From Beaufortia kweichowensis (Eukaryota; Chordata; Actinopteri; Cypriniformes; Gastromyzontidae): a stretch of DNA of 64,000 nucleotides. Within the stretch, counting starts at the first letter, position 1, and the number at the start of each line of letters is the position of its first letter. The DNA is taken from positions 9,401,988 through 9,465,987 of the forward strand of contig CM032794.1 of the NCBI GenBank assembly GCA_019155185.1. The letters run 5' to 3'. Positions 50,961 through 62,834 of this stretch are shown here, piece by piece. Position numbers and translations under genes: made by a program. Below the pieces are notes generated by a model, which was given only the letters and a program-made list of their open reading frames with translations, did no database searches and was not told the DNA's origin.

Positions 50961-53900
50961 ACTTAATAAACAACCATAAACATGACCACGCTTGAGTAAT
51001 GTCTCAGTGGGACCTATACCATTCCTATCATGAGGGAAAATGCTTCAGGAGAAGACTGTTGTAAAGCTGTTCAGACTTTAATATAAGAGGAGAATATACA
51101 ATATCTGAAATAATGCTTTATGGCTGTGGTTCCATTTTGTGACGGATGGCTAGAGACGTTATGCGCATGGCCTAGCCGTAGGATAATATAGGATTTCTGT
51201 TGACCGTTTAAACTGAAGTCACTTTGATCGTGTTACACAGCCTGTTGGTTTGATAAATCTCTGGAATAATTTACATGCCAGTAATATTTGAACCCAGCAT
51301 GCTCTCTGACTCAATTTGTTACTATTGTATCCAATGTTTGTATTTCTGCTGTAGCTGCCAAAATTCATTATCTGCCATGCTAAAAATGTTACAGTTTTGT
51401 TCTGAGAACGAATGTCAGAGGAGCAGAGAATGACCAGGGAAAAAAGACTGGCACGCCAACAACTGTCGTCCGGACAAAATTAATAACCTCATTCCCAAAG
51501 TACCTCTATATTTTACTTCACTGAAAGGGAGCAAAGGCTTAATAAAGAAGTCTCTCTATCCACGCTTTCATCATTTGCGTTGATTCCAGGCCCCCAGTCT
51601 GATGATTCATCAAGCTCCATATGAAATACGATCTAGCAAAACAGGACATTTGACGCAGCAAGCTAAAATGAATCAAACCATGAAGACTGTTTGAAGTAGC
51701 TACAAACTTTTCTCTGTACTGCTATGTTACCGTGGACTCCTTTTGAAATTTGCTCTCCCATATGTATTGAGTTAAGAAATGTAAGTCGGGCTGAACTGGA
51801 TCTCAACAGGGATTTTAAAAAGGTAGAAAGTCATAATGAGGCATAAGTTCTGGCTGTTAGATATGTTAAGCTCAATCAGAGACTATGGCCCCTGGAGCAC
51901 ATCCCCCCAGGCACTGTCTTTCCATGCTCTTCTGACAGACCGCCACTGACTCAAATCCTTTTCTCATTCACAATCAAAGATTAATGGAAGATAGATATTT
52001 CAGATCACAGAGATTAATTGCATTCCATTTTACAATTCTCTCCCATCATTCCCCAGCCCAGTATTAAGCTACTGGTGATTTTTGTCAACAAGAAAACTGG
52101 GTTATTAATAGACTTTCGATGACTTAGCTTCTGTCTGGTTCTGCCACTGTATTCTGTGTAGCAAAGAGAGGACAAAAGCGTGTGAAATGTATACTGTATA
52201 AATTAAAACTGTAGTTTATTGTGCATTTATATGGAAATATGCAAATTTATTAATTAAATTATTAATTTTTAGTTATTAATCAAAGTGGCTTTTTATATGT
52301 ATGCCCCTAAAAGCTTTTGATTTTGTGTAGTATAGTAGAAAACCTGCAAACTTCTCATGCTTATAGATAATTTTGTCTATTGTGCATTATTGGAGTATAT
52401 CTAACTTTATCACTTCATGTAGCACCAATTAACAGCAGTGTCTTTAAATACATTAGTGTATATTTTCACAGCCCTCTCTAGTGAAGTACTGAAAAGTGCA
52501 GAGCAGTAATAATATAAGTGAGACCTCTCCTGCCTCTGTGGAAACTCTGCAGTAATATTTTGGAATGGAATGTAAACAATGATGCATGTTTTGAAACATT
52601 TTGAATCTTTATATAAATGTAAATTTGTTATTCATCAAGCAAAGTTTTTTCATGCATATCGAGCATATTTTCGAGCATATTTTACATATGCTTCTATGCA
52701 ATCATGAATCTACTTTTTAGTATTACCCTAAAATGATTCAATGGTTCCAGCTTTTCAAATCAGAAATGTTTCTCTGTTGTTATTGTTATATTGTGTTAAA
52801 CCTTAGCACATGTGACACAAAATCAGCCATAGACCTTTATGAGAATTCTTAAGGATAGAATTATAGAAAGAAGAAATAATTATTATGTGGTTCTTTCAAC
52901 TGCAGCCACAACCTTAATAACTGGTTCACTTACATAATAAAAGCAGTGGAGAAAGTGAGCAAGGCAGAAAATTAGGGAGAGTGAGAGGAGAGAGAAATAG
53001 ATGAGCAGAAAGCGAGTGAGAGAGGGATATAAAGCACTAGGACAAACAAATGTGAGTTATTGATTTATTGGGGGGGATAGTCTTTGTGACTTTGTGCAGG
53101 ATTGATCAAATGGAAGGTTATCCTAACTCACAGAAGCAAGCTGTTTGCCAATATCAATCAGTGCAGATTCAAAATGCTTGCAACAACCCTTGACATTCAA
53201 AAACAGTGCAACAGTTTGTGTGAAAGGCCACATAACAAGATGAGAAGCTGATGTTTAAAAGAGGAAAAGTTGGATTAATGCTAGTGGGCATGAGTAACAT
53301 GAGCAATCAAGTCAAATTAAGCAAGGAAATATTTTTATATGTTCACTTGTATGTTTTTACAAGTTTTACAAATGTCAAATGTTTATCTATCTTATCATAA
53401 TTTCATATCAAGTTTGAGAGCATCAAACACTGGTCGAGTTTTAAATATTGCTTCTTTTTTATTTAAAAAATGTAGAAATATCAGTTATTAAAATTTCATT
53501 TCTTTCTTTCATTTTCTAAGGTACATTTCATTACACGGGTCATATGTCACTATAACTTTAGTTGTGATTTTGGATGATAAAAAATTTTTAAGTATCAGGT
53601 TATAGTATTTCTGGATTATACTGGCCGCCTTCTGTATGTAATTTCTTTGTGACTGTGGATTAACTATTTGTAGACAACATTTGCAGATTCAGTAGCTGTA
53701 AACAAGCATGAGTGTTGTGAAACTGATAGCAGGCAGTTGCAGTGTAGAAAGACTATAAGAAGTGTGATGTGGGCCATCTTATATTTGTGCAGAAATGTGG
53801 TCATCAGGCTGAAACTTTCAAGGCCTGGTTGTTTGTCATCAACCAGAGAAGTAGACAACACATCAACAACAACCATTTTTGAGTATTTTTGCCGGAGGAT

Positions 53901-55183
53901 GAAGAACGTTGGTCTGTAATATCCTCCAATAATGGAAAGTATTTTTCGACCTGTGAGATTTGTTTTTAACAGTTGATAAGATCAGAAAATAGGTGTGCCT
54001 TTGCTTTAGGGCAGCTGGAGAGAGGTTTGGAGGCATTCACAGCATTGGTTGTGAAGGCATACTGTGGATAAATGGCCACTGGTGGTTAACTTCCCGGTGA
54101 AAAGTCCTTATCGGTCAGACAGGTGATGGTGAAGGGCAGAACAGTGAATGTCTTGAACAGTTAGTGAAAAGTCTAATGTTCTGTTGGTCTTGTCATGTCT
54201 TGGCCTTGGCAGTGGAGTAGCTGGCAGAGAAAGAGGAGAGCAGAGATAGATACATACTGAGGTCAGCAGAGGCTTTTGATTTATGCCATTTTTCTATCAG
54301 ATGCCCTGAGCTTGGATTGACTCTTTCACATCAGCAATGAAGCTTTTTTTGCCCAGATCTTGTTTGTGCAGCTGAAGATGATTTTAAAAGCTATACAAAT
54401 CCTTTAACTACAAAATAAGCAATATGAACTCACTTCCTCTGTGTGGTACTGTGCTTAGTGGAGAAGAAGATACAATTTCAGGACGCCGCTTCTATTTTTT
54501 GTCTTTTTGAAGATACTGTTGGTTACTTTCTCTTAGAGGACTTTTTGCTGTTAATATTGCTGACGCTTAAAGTAAATAGATATTTTTTATCTGATTGCAG
54601 AATTTAACCTGATAACTGCTACTACAGATATTGAGCATATACATAAAAATGCACTTTCCAATATGACATATTTTTTAATATATATATTTTTAATTTTAGG
54701 TTTTTTTTACAATATAAGGTTTGTCTTGATTAGATTAGAATTCAACTATGACATATTAAAGTAAATAGTGAAATAATCTCAGGTGTCAGTTTACAGGTTA
54801 AAACAGAGAGTTCAACATCTGCAATCAGACTGTGTTATGAAATATGCATGTCAAAAATGTACATGTACAAGGAACGTGGACGTCTCTGCAGATCATCCTG
54901 TACTTCAGAAAAAAGATCTCTACGGATGGCACTGCTAAATAAGCCTGTTGTCTGGATTTGATGAACTATGTCAGGCGATCTAGACCAGTGGGGGTTTTAA
55001 TCACCAAACAACTGCAATGAACTTCAAAGCTGAGCAGGACCCACAACTTGACAAAAATAATATCGTTCTATTAAGATTATCTCAGCTCACAAAAAAGTCC
55101 TTTCCTTTTAATTTCATGTTGGAACTGAATCATTATGTTGTAATACTCACAGGAACAAGTCTGTAGATTGTGCAATTAAATTT
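50961..55183. other. Noncoding interval
   Basis: Mostly AT-rich and without a recognised gene. A GC-balanced stretch at about 51415-51680 is a weak conserved-element candidate. A GA-rich patch lies at about 52970-53025. Confidence 0.5.
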
Positions 55184-55441
55184 CTAGAACAAAACGCTTT
55201 TGGTGCAGTGGAACGTTCCCACAGGATTTCCCAGATCCTTGCTTGCGATGTTAGAATAGGCTGTTCTAACGTCTTTTGTAACAATCTTATTGGGTGTCGA
55301 CCACACAAACCACTTATTAATTAGAAGATAGGAATCCCACTGAGGACATTTCTCAGCGAACGTGCGAGCAGCCTGAATCCCCATCTGCACGGGAACGTCC
55401 CGCTTAAAGCTTTGTATAAGCACAGCAAGCGATCTCTGCAC
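55184..55441 (-). other. Unrecognised 85-codon open frame in a GC-balanced block
   Basis: The frame begins MQRSLAVLIQSFKRDVPVQM and has a balanced, protein-like amino-acid make-up, unlike most chance frames here. I do not recognise a family, and I see no promoter or clear splice partner. It may be an old pseudogene fragment or simply a conserved noncoding block that happens to be open. Confidence 0.2.
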
Positions 55442-56389
55442 ATGGTTGAATCCTCAGTGTGGGAGGTTCACAGGGTAATATTCTCAGGGTGACTGTCATC
55501 CAGGATTAGATGTTCAAGATGGTGGCACTGCAGTGTTTCTGAGGTAGACTTTTGTTCTCTGTAAATCTGTTGTCCCGCAGAGCGTAGCATGCCTCATGTT
55601 TTTGCAGGGATGCTCGTAAATGACTGAGCTGTCCAGCAGAGTTGATCTAAATATGTTAATATTCAGCATCGAGAACGACTGATAGATCCACTTTAGATTC
55701 TGTTACAAAACGACTCACAGTCTGTCAAAAACAAAACTTCTGGAAAAAAGACAAAGAGACGCAGACATGAGGCGACAATGCTGTTTACACTGTCAGATGA
55801 ATAGCTGTCTTTGAGCGTGTCAGCCTGACATGTTTATGGCTTCAGCCAAACAATGACATTTGATAAAAAATGTGCTTGTGCTATAAATAAATCAAGTGCC
55901 AAGGTCACAACAGATGTTTTTTTTGTTTATGAAACAAATGTAATTAAAATTCAGGGCACCACATGTGCAAATCATTGTAAATTCTCTCAATATTTCATGG
56001 TACGCAAGTAAAACTATACACAAAAAATATTATTAGTATGCAAGCTAATTCTTTTGTATTTTGTAATATGGAAAGGGTTGAAGTCCTGTATTCAAAATTA
56101 GTTAAAAATGCTTTTTAGTAATTAATGATATTTTAAATGGATTATAGATAATTCACTTCAGTTATTTATAACAATCTAATTTCACCTGGGGGAAATGCAT
56201 ATTTTATAAAGGTTGCCATTTTTAATAATGCACACATCGGTGGATGTCAGATCTAAAATAGTCTCTTTCTGCCTAATTGTATTAATGCCACATCAAATTG
56301 TAGAGACAATTTCAAGTTTGTTCCAGTTTTAACAAACAACACATATGCTCAGTCCAACTTGTTACTTAAGTTTATATTGCATATCTGAA
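55442..56389. other. AT-rich noncoding interval
   Basis: Nothing recognised. Confidence 0.5.
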
Positions 56390-56810
56390 ACAAACACACA
56401 CAGTCTTTAATCTTGAGCGGTTAACACGCAGCGACCATAATGAGTTTCCTCTCATCTCCTCCCAAACGGAGAAGGTGTCAGTCTTAATGAGCGCTATTAA
56501 AGGTAACTTGCGCCATTATCACGCCACCTCTGTTATTTATGGCAACCATCAGCGTCTACTTTTAGAAGCCTGGCTCAAAATGGATGCCTCTAAAGGGTTT
56601 TTTTTATGTCCAGTTGCTTCCTCTCTTGATTGGAGGTCTGCTACTGTATCCTATTCTAATCAACTTGTACAGCTTATTAAGACAGGTAGGCAGAGCAGCT
56701 TTGCCCTGCGGAGCGCTTCATTCAGCTGTATGACAATTTATGAAGCTCAGTGCCAAAAATGAGCTCTTGGCTCACGGCTAAATGTGAGTGAGGCTTGTGG
56801 CCTGCCAGAT
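56390..56810. promoter_or_regulatory. Candidate conserved noncoding element
   Basis: A repeat-free, CpG-containing block with GGTTAACACGCAGCGACCAT, AATGAGCGCTATTAAAGGTA and TTATTTATGGCAACCATC. The last includes a Cdx/Hox-like TTTATGG. Its 95-codon + frame (56475-56762) is not recognisable. Flanks are AT-rich. Confidence 0.3.
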
Positions 56811-57796
56811 GCTCATTTCAATTGCATTCACATCATACCTTCTCAGTGTAAAAGTTCCCTGCCAAGATATAAGGATGTGTAAATCTCCTGTTTGTACCTA
56901 GCGTTCTGACACGGCTCTATGGGTTTGCTTTTGAGCCAAGGAATTAAAAACAATAATTACTGCAATTGGAAAATAAGCTTAATAAATGCTAGTGGATGTA
57001 AATAAATAAATAAATAAGTTAAGTGTAATTAATAGGGGGGCCAATATGAAACCCATGATAATCAAATCTGCTGTGTTTTTCAATTTGCATGATTAAGATC
57101 TTAGTTGTGTTGTTCATTTAGGATCCAGGTTGTTCATTCTCAAAATGTCAACATATCAAAATTCTGAACACTACACTTAATTATCTGCAGAGCTTTAAAA
57201 TCATCAACGTAAAAACCAATTAACTTTAATTTGCTACCAATTAAAATTTGACTTTTAGGAGTGTTAATATGCTAATCATGGCACTAAACCTATGCTGGAA
57301 ACTGTTTACACATCACAGACCCCTGAGGCCGCGTGTGTGTGTGGGCTGCCACAGAGAGGTGGGAAGGTGATGGTGGAAAGTCTTTTCATAAATGTGCAAA
57401 GCAAGATGAATTTTGAGGGAACTATAATATAAAAACTATTTGACTATATAATTTCATTGATTTTTTTAATGAGCAAAACAGAATCCTTGTCTAGTAGATG
57501 TAAGGAATGCATATCATACTAGATATTGTATGGTTGTATGATGTTTTACTTTTTTTCAAATGAATTACGGATATTAAATTTACTATACTTATATTCTGTT
57601 ACACATTCAGTGGTTGTTCTGTTTTATTAATTTCGCCTCAGGTGTGCTATCTGGTATTGGTTTCTGGGTAAACTAAATACTTAAGACATTTAAAATGAAA
57701 GTTTGAAAATTTCCCATTAACAGACATTTAACATTTGAAACATTTAACTTTCAATATGTAACCAACAGGCATTACTGTAATATAACTGAGCTGCAA
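56811..57796. other. AT-rich noncoding interval
   Basis: Contains a short (TAAA)n run at 57000-57017. No gene recognised. Confidence 0.5.
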
Positions 57797-58025
57797 CTGG
57801 TTCTCCTTCTTACATCACGGTATTTTAATACTGAATAGCAATTGGCCTTCTTCTTTGCATATGTTTAACTATTTATAGCCACCTTTATGCTTCACATGAC
57901 TGTCGACTGAAAACAAAGACATTTGCTCAGTGTCATGACAACGGCAAAGAGGCTCTGATGCAGCATTTCATTTACACACAAGCCAAAACCCTAAGCTTAC
58001 CAAAACTTTAGGACTCTTCTTTTTT
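57797..58025 (+). repeat. Duplicated noncoding segment, copy B
   Basis: Second copy of the segment at 27659-27890, same orientation, with the identical 29-base core at 57913-57941. Compared with copy A it carries small insertions and deletions, one of about 30 bases near its left end. It lies about 2.4 kb upstream of the cdh8 promoter. Confidence 0.7.
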
Positions 58026-60234
58026 TGACTAGTGTTTCCTTCAGGAAATGCCTGTCTGGTGTTTAAGTCTTTTTATCTCTTTTAGAAGTAAGGACGAAGA
58101 TGGAAAGAGGATCATTTTTTTAGACGGAATAACTTTATTTGTTATTTGTATGACAGAGTTTCTATTACGCTGAATGAACACTCACTTTGCAGAAATGGAG
58201 AGTCATCCACCTGAAACTGTTATTATACAGTTGAGGCTGTTTTTTAAAGAATAGTCTCTTTTTTGCTTTGGTTGAGGTGAAATCAATAAACACAGTCCAT
58301 TATCTTCTTGTCCTGTAGGATTTTGTTTGGAATGGAGAGTCCAACAGTTATACTTATTCACCAATAAACCTGATGCATGGCTGTGTAAAAGCAAAAAAAG
58401 TTTTTTTTAAGTATTCATGTGCAATTTTTTGCATCTTCAAAATGTATCTACAGTACATAGAAGAGAAATGTTTGAAATCAGCATGTATCTAGTTAAGCAG
58501 ATACACTTGAGGTAATAAAGGAGGTATGAGGTAGCAGTAGAAAATTAAGAAATGTCAACTGTTACCTTTAAATCGCAGTAAATTAAAATTCATTGCAGCC
58601 ACAAGTCTCCAAAAACAATGTCAATTGTTCAGGCATAACCTCAGATCTATGCGTGACAGCTGAGAAAATCCCCAGGTAATTGTCCTGCCTCTCTAAATGA
58701 TTTGATGTAAATGCGTGGACAAATGAATAAATCACGGCTTGTTTTCCGTTTGTTTGCTGAAGTTTGCTGTCGTTGTTTGTAAATGACATGGCTGAGGTGT
58801 ATGGAGAGAGGTGCCAGCAGTTCACGGCGCACCGGCCCTGTGATTAATTCCACTGACAATATAGTAACCAATGATCGATTGAGGAAGCTTGGGCTGTAAA
58901 GACCATTTCCCCTTCACTTACTTTGCCTTTTTCAGAAGACGTCTGATATTTTGATCACCGGTAAAGGCTGTGTCAGTGAAATTAATCAATGACAGTGAAA
59001 AAGAACCGCTGGAGAACAACATGACAAACTGCACAAGATAACTGAGATAGAGTTGAAGAGGAAGTCTGGGAGGATGCAAAATGTGAGCTATTTTATACCC
59101 ATGATCATTTGTGATGTGACACAATTCACAATTGCATGTCTTAGTTTAAAAATATTGATATACATGTGATCACACAGTGTTTATAGATGTCTGTGGATTG
59201 TGACTGGTGATTTTGACTTTTTGATTGTTATTTTATTGTCTATAGAGTTGTTGCAAAGCAGTTGATGATGAAAACACTTGAGGTACATATCTGAGTAATA
59301 TAATGTTCATTATCTTGGTAAGCATATCTACATATTTTTAATATGTCATATGTCAAACAGCATTATCATAACCAGGGATTTGTTTTATATTGTTATTATA
59401 AAATACATGTACACCTTGCTCTACCTGTCTGCAGACTGAGACAACTGCTGTGACTGCAGTGGTATAAAATATGTATATTATCTAGATATAGCTAACAGAA
59501 GTAGAAATTTAGTGAATACAGGTATCTGCATTTGATCCATAAGGTTTATATAAGGTTTATTCCCTGGTTGTTGTGCTAACTGACCACTCTCATGATGCCT
59601 GTCAGAAGTTTGACCGCTAGAGGGAGCCAATTAAACCTGAGTTTCCAATGAGACGCACTCACTCCACATTGTAGCCTATTATTTGCCTTGTGGGAATCTT
59701 TAACAGGACAGTTTACACTTGCAGAAGAGATACGTGTTAAAACACGCTAATGAGTGCTGACTAATCCGTGTTTTTATTTTAATGTAATTCTGATAACACA
59801 AAAAAAACGAATAAACACTTACATGGTTGCTATGAATTATGGGAAAACGACTCATCATTGTTACAGAGCTGACTTTGAAGAGTGAATATTAATCTGTCTC
59901 CTCAAAGCAAGCGTCTGATTTTAGGACCCATTAAAATACCTATTGTAACAGCTTCACTACTTACTTAATTTCGTTTATCTAGTTTTATCAGAATTGTGTG
60001 TAAACATGATAAAGTAAAGTTTTACTTCGCCCTTTTCCACTGCGCCTAGTTCTGTAATGTATATATATAGTCTGTATTTCTAATGTATGAGTTGAGCCAG
60101 AAGGCTTTGAATTTCATCCCCAGCCATCGCCACAGTCAGTCTGTGAATAACTCACTCAGCTATAGTAGTTCTACAGTCCACAGTGGGGAAAACGAGGAGC
60201 TCAGTCTCATACTGAAACCACGAACCATTGATAC
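58026..60234. other. Noncoding interval upstream of the cdh8 promoter
   Basis: AT-rich overall. The stretch at about 58700-58880 is GC-balanced with CpGs and may be a proximal regulatory element. No gene is recognised. Confidence 0.5.
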
Positions 60235-60660
60235 ATTTACAGCACCGCGTGAAGACTTTGGCAGCTAGTTACGTAAAATCTAGTCAGGGCGAAATAAGAA
60301 GACCGTCGCAAGTGTTTCAAGATACGAGCACTCTACGCCGGTGGTATACGTACGGGCGCTTTGTTAGCACAATGCGTTTTACGAAAAGGGATGAAAAACG
60401 CCAACGCGCTGTTATAAAAGTTCAGTATTCCCATGGTAGGGACGCACGCATTCATTGCCTGGGCTGAGGACCTGCCTCTTTATCAGCCCAATGAGCGCGG
60501 CAGAGGGGAGGCTCTTCCCACCAAACACCTCTCGTCCATCTCTCCTCACTCCTCCACTCAGCGAGCGGGCTTGCCGGAGCTACCCGACACCCTGTCAACG
60601 CCAAGTCGCTAAACTGCACGGATCCTAATTGTTCCCCACTGCGTCGGACAACCAATCCTA
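60235..60660 (+). promoter_or_regulatory. Small CpG-rich promoter region of cdh8
   Basis: CpG dinucleotides cluster here (for example around 60335-60410 and 60490-60610), in sharp contrast to the CpG-poor desert to the left. The patch includes the TATA-like box and most of the inferred first exon, plus a CCAAT sequence at about 60488. It has the composition of a vertebrate CpG-island promoter, although it is short. Confidence 0.6.
60413..60420 (+). promoter_or_regulatory. TATA-like box of the inferred cdh8 promoter
   Basis: TATAAAAG matches the TATA consensus well and would place initiation near 60443. It sits inside a CpG-rich patch and just upstream of the inferred first exon. That initiation occurs here is inference from position. 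Confidence 0.5.
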
Positions 60661-60819
60661 TTATTTTATTTTTTTCTTGTCCAAATTAAATTGACAGAGA
60701 ATTTATAGAAAAACCAAGTGCCAACTGTTTTTTGAACCAAGTCACGTCTTTTTTTGCTTCTCTGTTTTTCTTTTCTTTCTCATGTGAATGTCGTGGATCA
60801 GACGTCCGGATGAGATACA
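60443..60819 (+). other. cdh8: Inferred noncoding first exon of cdh8
   Basis: The stretch is CpG- and GC-richer than anything nearby and lies about 25-30 bases downstream of a TATA-like box. It ends at ACA|GTAAGT (donor GT at 60820-60821), followed by a 1.8 kb interval leading to the exon 2 acceptor. The start is estimated from TATA spacing and is uncertain. A weaker alternative donor lies near 61255 (ACA|GTAAGC), so the first exon could be longer or there could be alternative first exons. Confidence 0.5.
60788..60819 (+). other. First part of a spliced upstream ORF in the cdh8 leader
   Basis: An ATG at 60788 opens ten codons plus two bases up to the inferred donor. Joined to exon 2 at 62605, the frame continues without a stop into the ATG at 62618 and ends at TGA 62696-62698, giving a 41-codon upstream ORF. 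This depends entirely on the inferred splice. The frame is different from the cadherin frame. Confidence 0.35.
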
Positions 60820-62604
60820 GTAAGTACTAAAGACTCGCATTAACAGGAGTATTCTAGACAGTATTTGTCATTAAGCTGGAGCCGCGTTCGGACCCATTCA
60901 TTTGGCTCGACTGAAATATAGCGGATGTTTCGTTTGATCCTGTTTGCGCTACGGTGATTGATCCGAGAGTGAGACAGATTGACAGTCTGGTCAGTCGTGC
61001 CTGCAGACCAGACGACATCAGTGTACCCGTGGCTTATTATTTGCTAGATATATTACTCAGGAATGTCGTTTACCGAATATCTGTTTGCAGAAGAACGTGC
61101 TGTGTGAATGTCTCGGTTATAGGCAACTTAGTCAACTCGCAGTACTTTCAGCATTTTATAACATGTATTTCACTGTTTTAGAGTAGTGCTTTTAGTAGTA
61201 AAATCGAGTTTTTCGTGATCATTTGAAATGAAGATGCAATGGACAATCATAAACAGTAAGCTGGATTTTTAGCGCCACTTTTTCTGAGGAGCTGTCCACT
61301 GTCTGTGGTACTGAAATTTACCCAGTGATTCGCTTATTGCTTCTGCACGCTGAGTTAAATAACCCGTCTGTTTGCCGCTTGTCGCTTTCCTCCATAAAGT
61401 GGAGGTGTTAGAATGGTATAAAGCTTTACTGTTAACTTAAGTTAAGGTGTGTAAAGGAAGAGTAAGCTGTGCCTGTTTTAAATGTTGTGCTAACTTACTA
61501 GCCAGCAGGGTATTTATGTATAACATAAAAGTTGCGTATTTTTTAAGATCCAGTTTACACCTCTCTATAAACCAGGCTTATATATTTTCCTATTGCGTAT
61601 TACTTACACTACTTTTTTGATGCGATTAAAAGATTGCATTCCTCTTGACCTCATCTCTGCTGCATATTGATGCCTAGAAACATGTGAAATAAGAGATAAT
61701 AGAAATCTCCAGAGGATGCGTCTTAAAACCATTCAACTAAATAATCCGGTTTAGTGAAATGCAGCCTGTGATTATTGTATTGTAGACCAGAGAGGACAAA
61801 CCATGGACTTGCTTGCATGTTTCTGATTTTGAACAAACACCCAGTAACAGCAGTATTTTTAGCAGTGTTTTAAGTACGTGAACAAATTGCTAAACAGGTC
61901 TAATCTTGGTACAGACTATGTTCTCTCTTCTCCTAACACCACTCTCTTGCAATTGTCAAGACTGAATTACAGATATCTAAATTAGATTTCGATGGAAATA
62001 TGTTCTAATTAACTCTAATCATATAGAGTTCATATATGATTTTCTCACCTTTCTCACCTATGATTTTCTAAATTTGTCTGTATGATTGTATATCTATTTT
62101 TTGAACCACCTAATGCCGTAATGTCATAATATGTCAAGGATAAATAATTGGTATGTGTATAAAAAAATAAATGTGTTAGATTTACGTTTTTTGCAGTTAT
62201 AGTCTAATGTACAGTGCTTTTCTGCACTTACTTTATTTTCCAAATTGTTGCAGGTCATAATTTTCCTTATTGACAGATATCTTAACAACAATAAACGTTT
62301 TTTTATTATTATCTTTTAAAAAAAATACAAATTTTTCTCCCCTCTCAAAAAAGCGGTGCTAAATACAATTGGTGCCAGCAAAATGGAAACAGTAATTTAT
62401 AAAGTGATTACGTAGTTCAAAAATCTTTCCAGTAATTTAGAGAGACAGAAAATAATTTTGTATGCTGCACTATGTTCTCCAATATGAGACAGACTGTTTA
62501 TTCACCATTGTTACATTAAACTGACCTTGGGACTTCTCTCCTTAAGCTTATCAGTTTTATTTACATGCACTTCCTGTAAGCCTGCATTTCTCTCTCTCCT
62601 CTAG
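60820..62604 (+). other. cdh8 intron 1 (inferred)
   Basis: The interval begins GTAAGT and ends in a polypyrimidine tract plus CTAG. The sequence is AT-rich with no coding frame or repeat that I recognise. The first 450 bases are richer in CpG and continue the promoter-like composition. Confidence 0.55.
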
Positions 62605-62617
62605 ATCTCTTACACTG

Positions 62618-62698
62618 ATGAACCAACTAATGGATGTTGCATTTGGCTGCGCTTCTCCGTTCACTGTGTTCTGGAGATACATCAGAGTGCATCCGTGA
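62618..62698 (+). other. Upstream ORF 1 in cdh8 exon 2 (26 codons)
   Basis: ATG at 62618 with stop TGA at 62696-62698, out of frame with the cadherin start 217 bases downstream. If exon 1 is spliced as inferred, this is the tail of the longer spliced upstream ORF. Upstream ORFs of this kind often lower translation of the main frame; that role here is inference. Confidence 0.5.
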
Positions 62699-62712
62699 AT
62701 CCTCCCCACAAC

Positions 62713-62751
62713 ATGAACTCGAGCTGGGGGATACTTAGAACAAAAGAGTAA
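62713..62751 (+). other. Upstream ORF 2 in cdh8 exon 2 (12 codons)
   Basis: A second short frame, ATG at 62713 to TAA at 62749-62751, lies 84 bases before the main start codon and in another frame. It is the last upstream ATG before the cadherin start. Confidence 0.5.
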
Positions 62752-62834
62752 CCATTCAGCTGTCTGTCAGCTGGTTCACCCCTGACTTTTGGAGGGGAAA
62801 CAAAAGAAATCAAAAGAGAGAAATTATTGCAAAA

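Noticed and set aside
61230..61260. Alternative first-exon donor ACA|GTAAGC
   Set aside because: Possible but weaker than the donor at 60820 and outside the CpG-rich part; kept only as a note.
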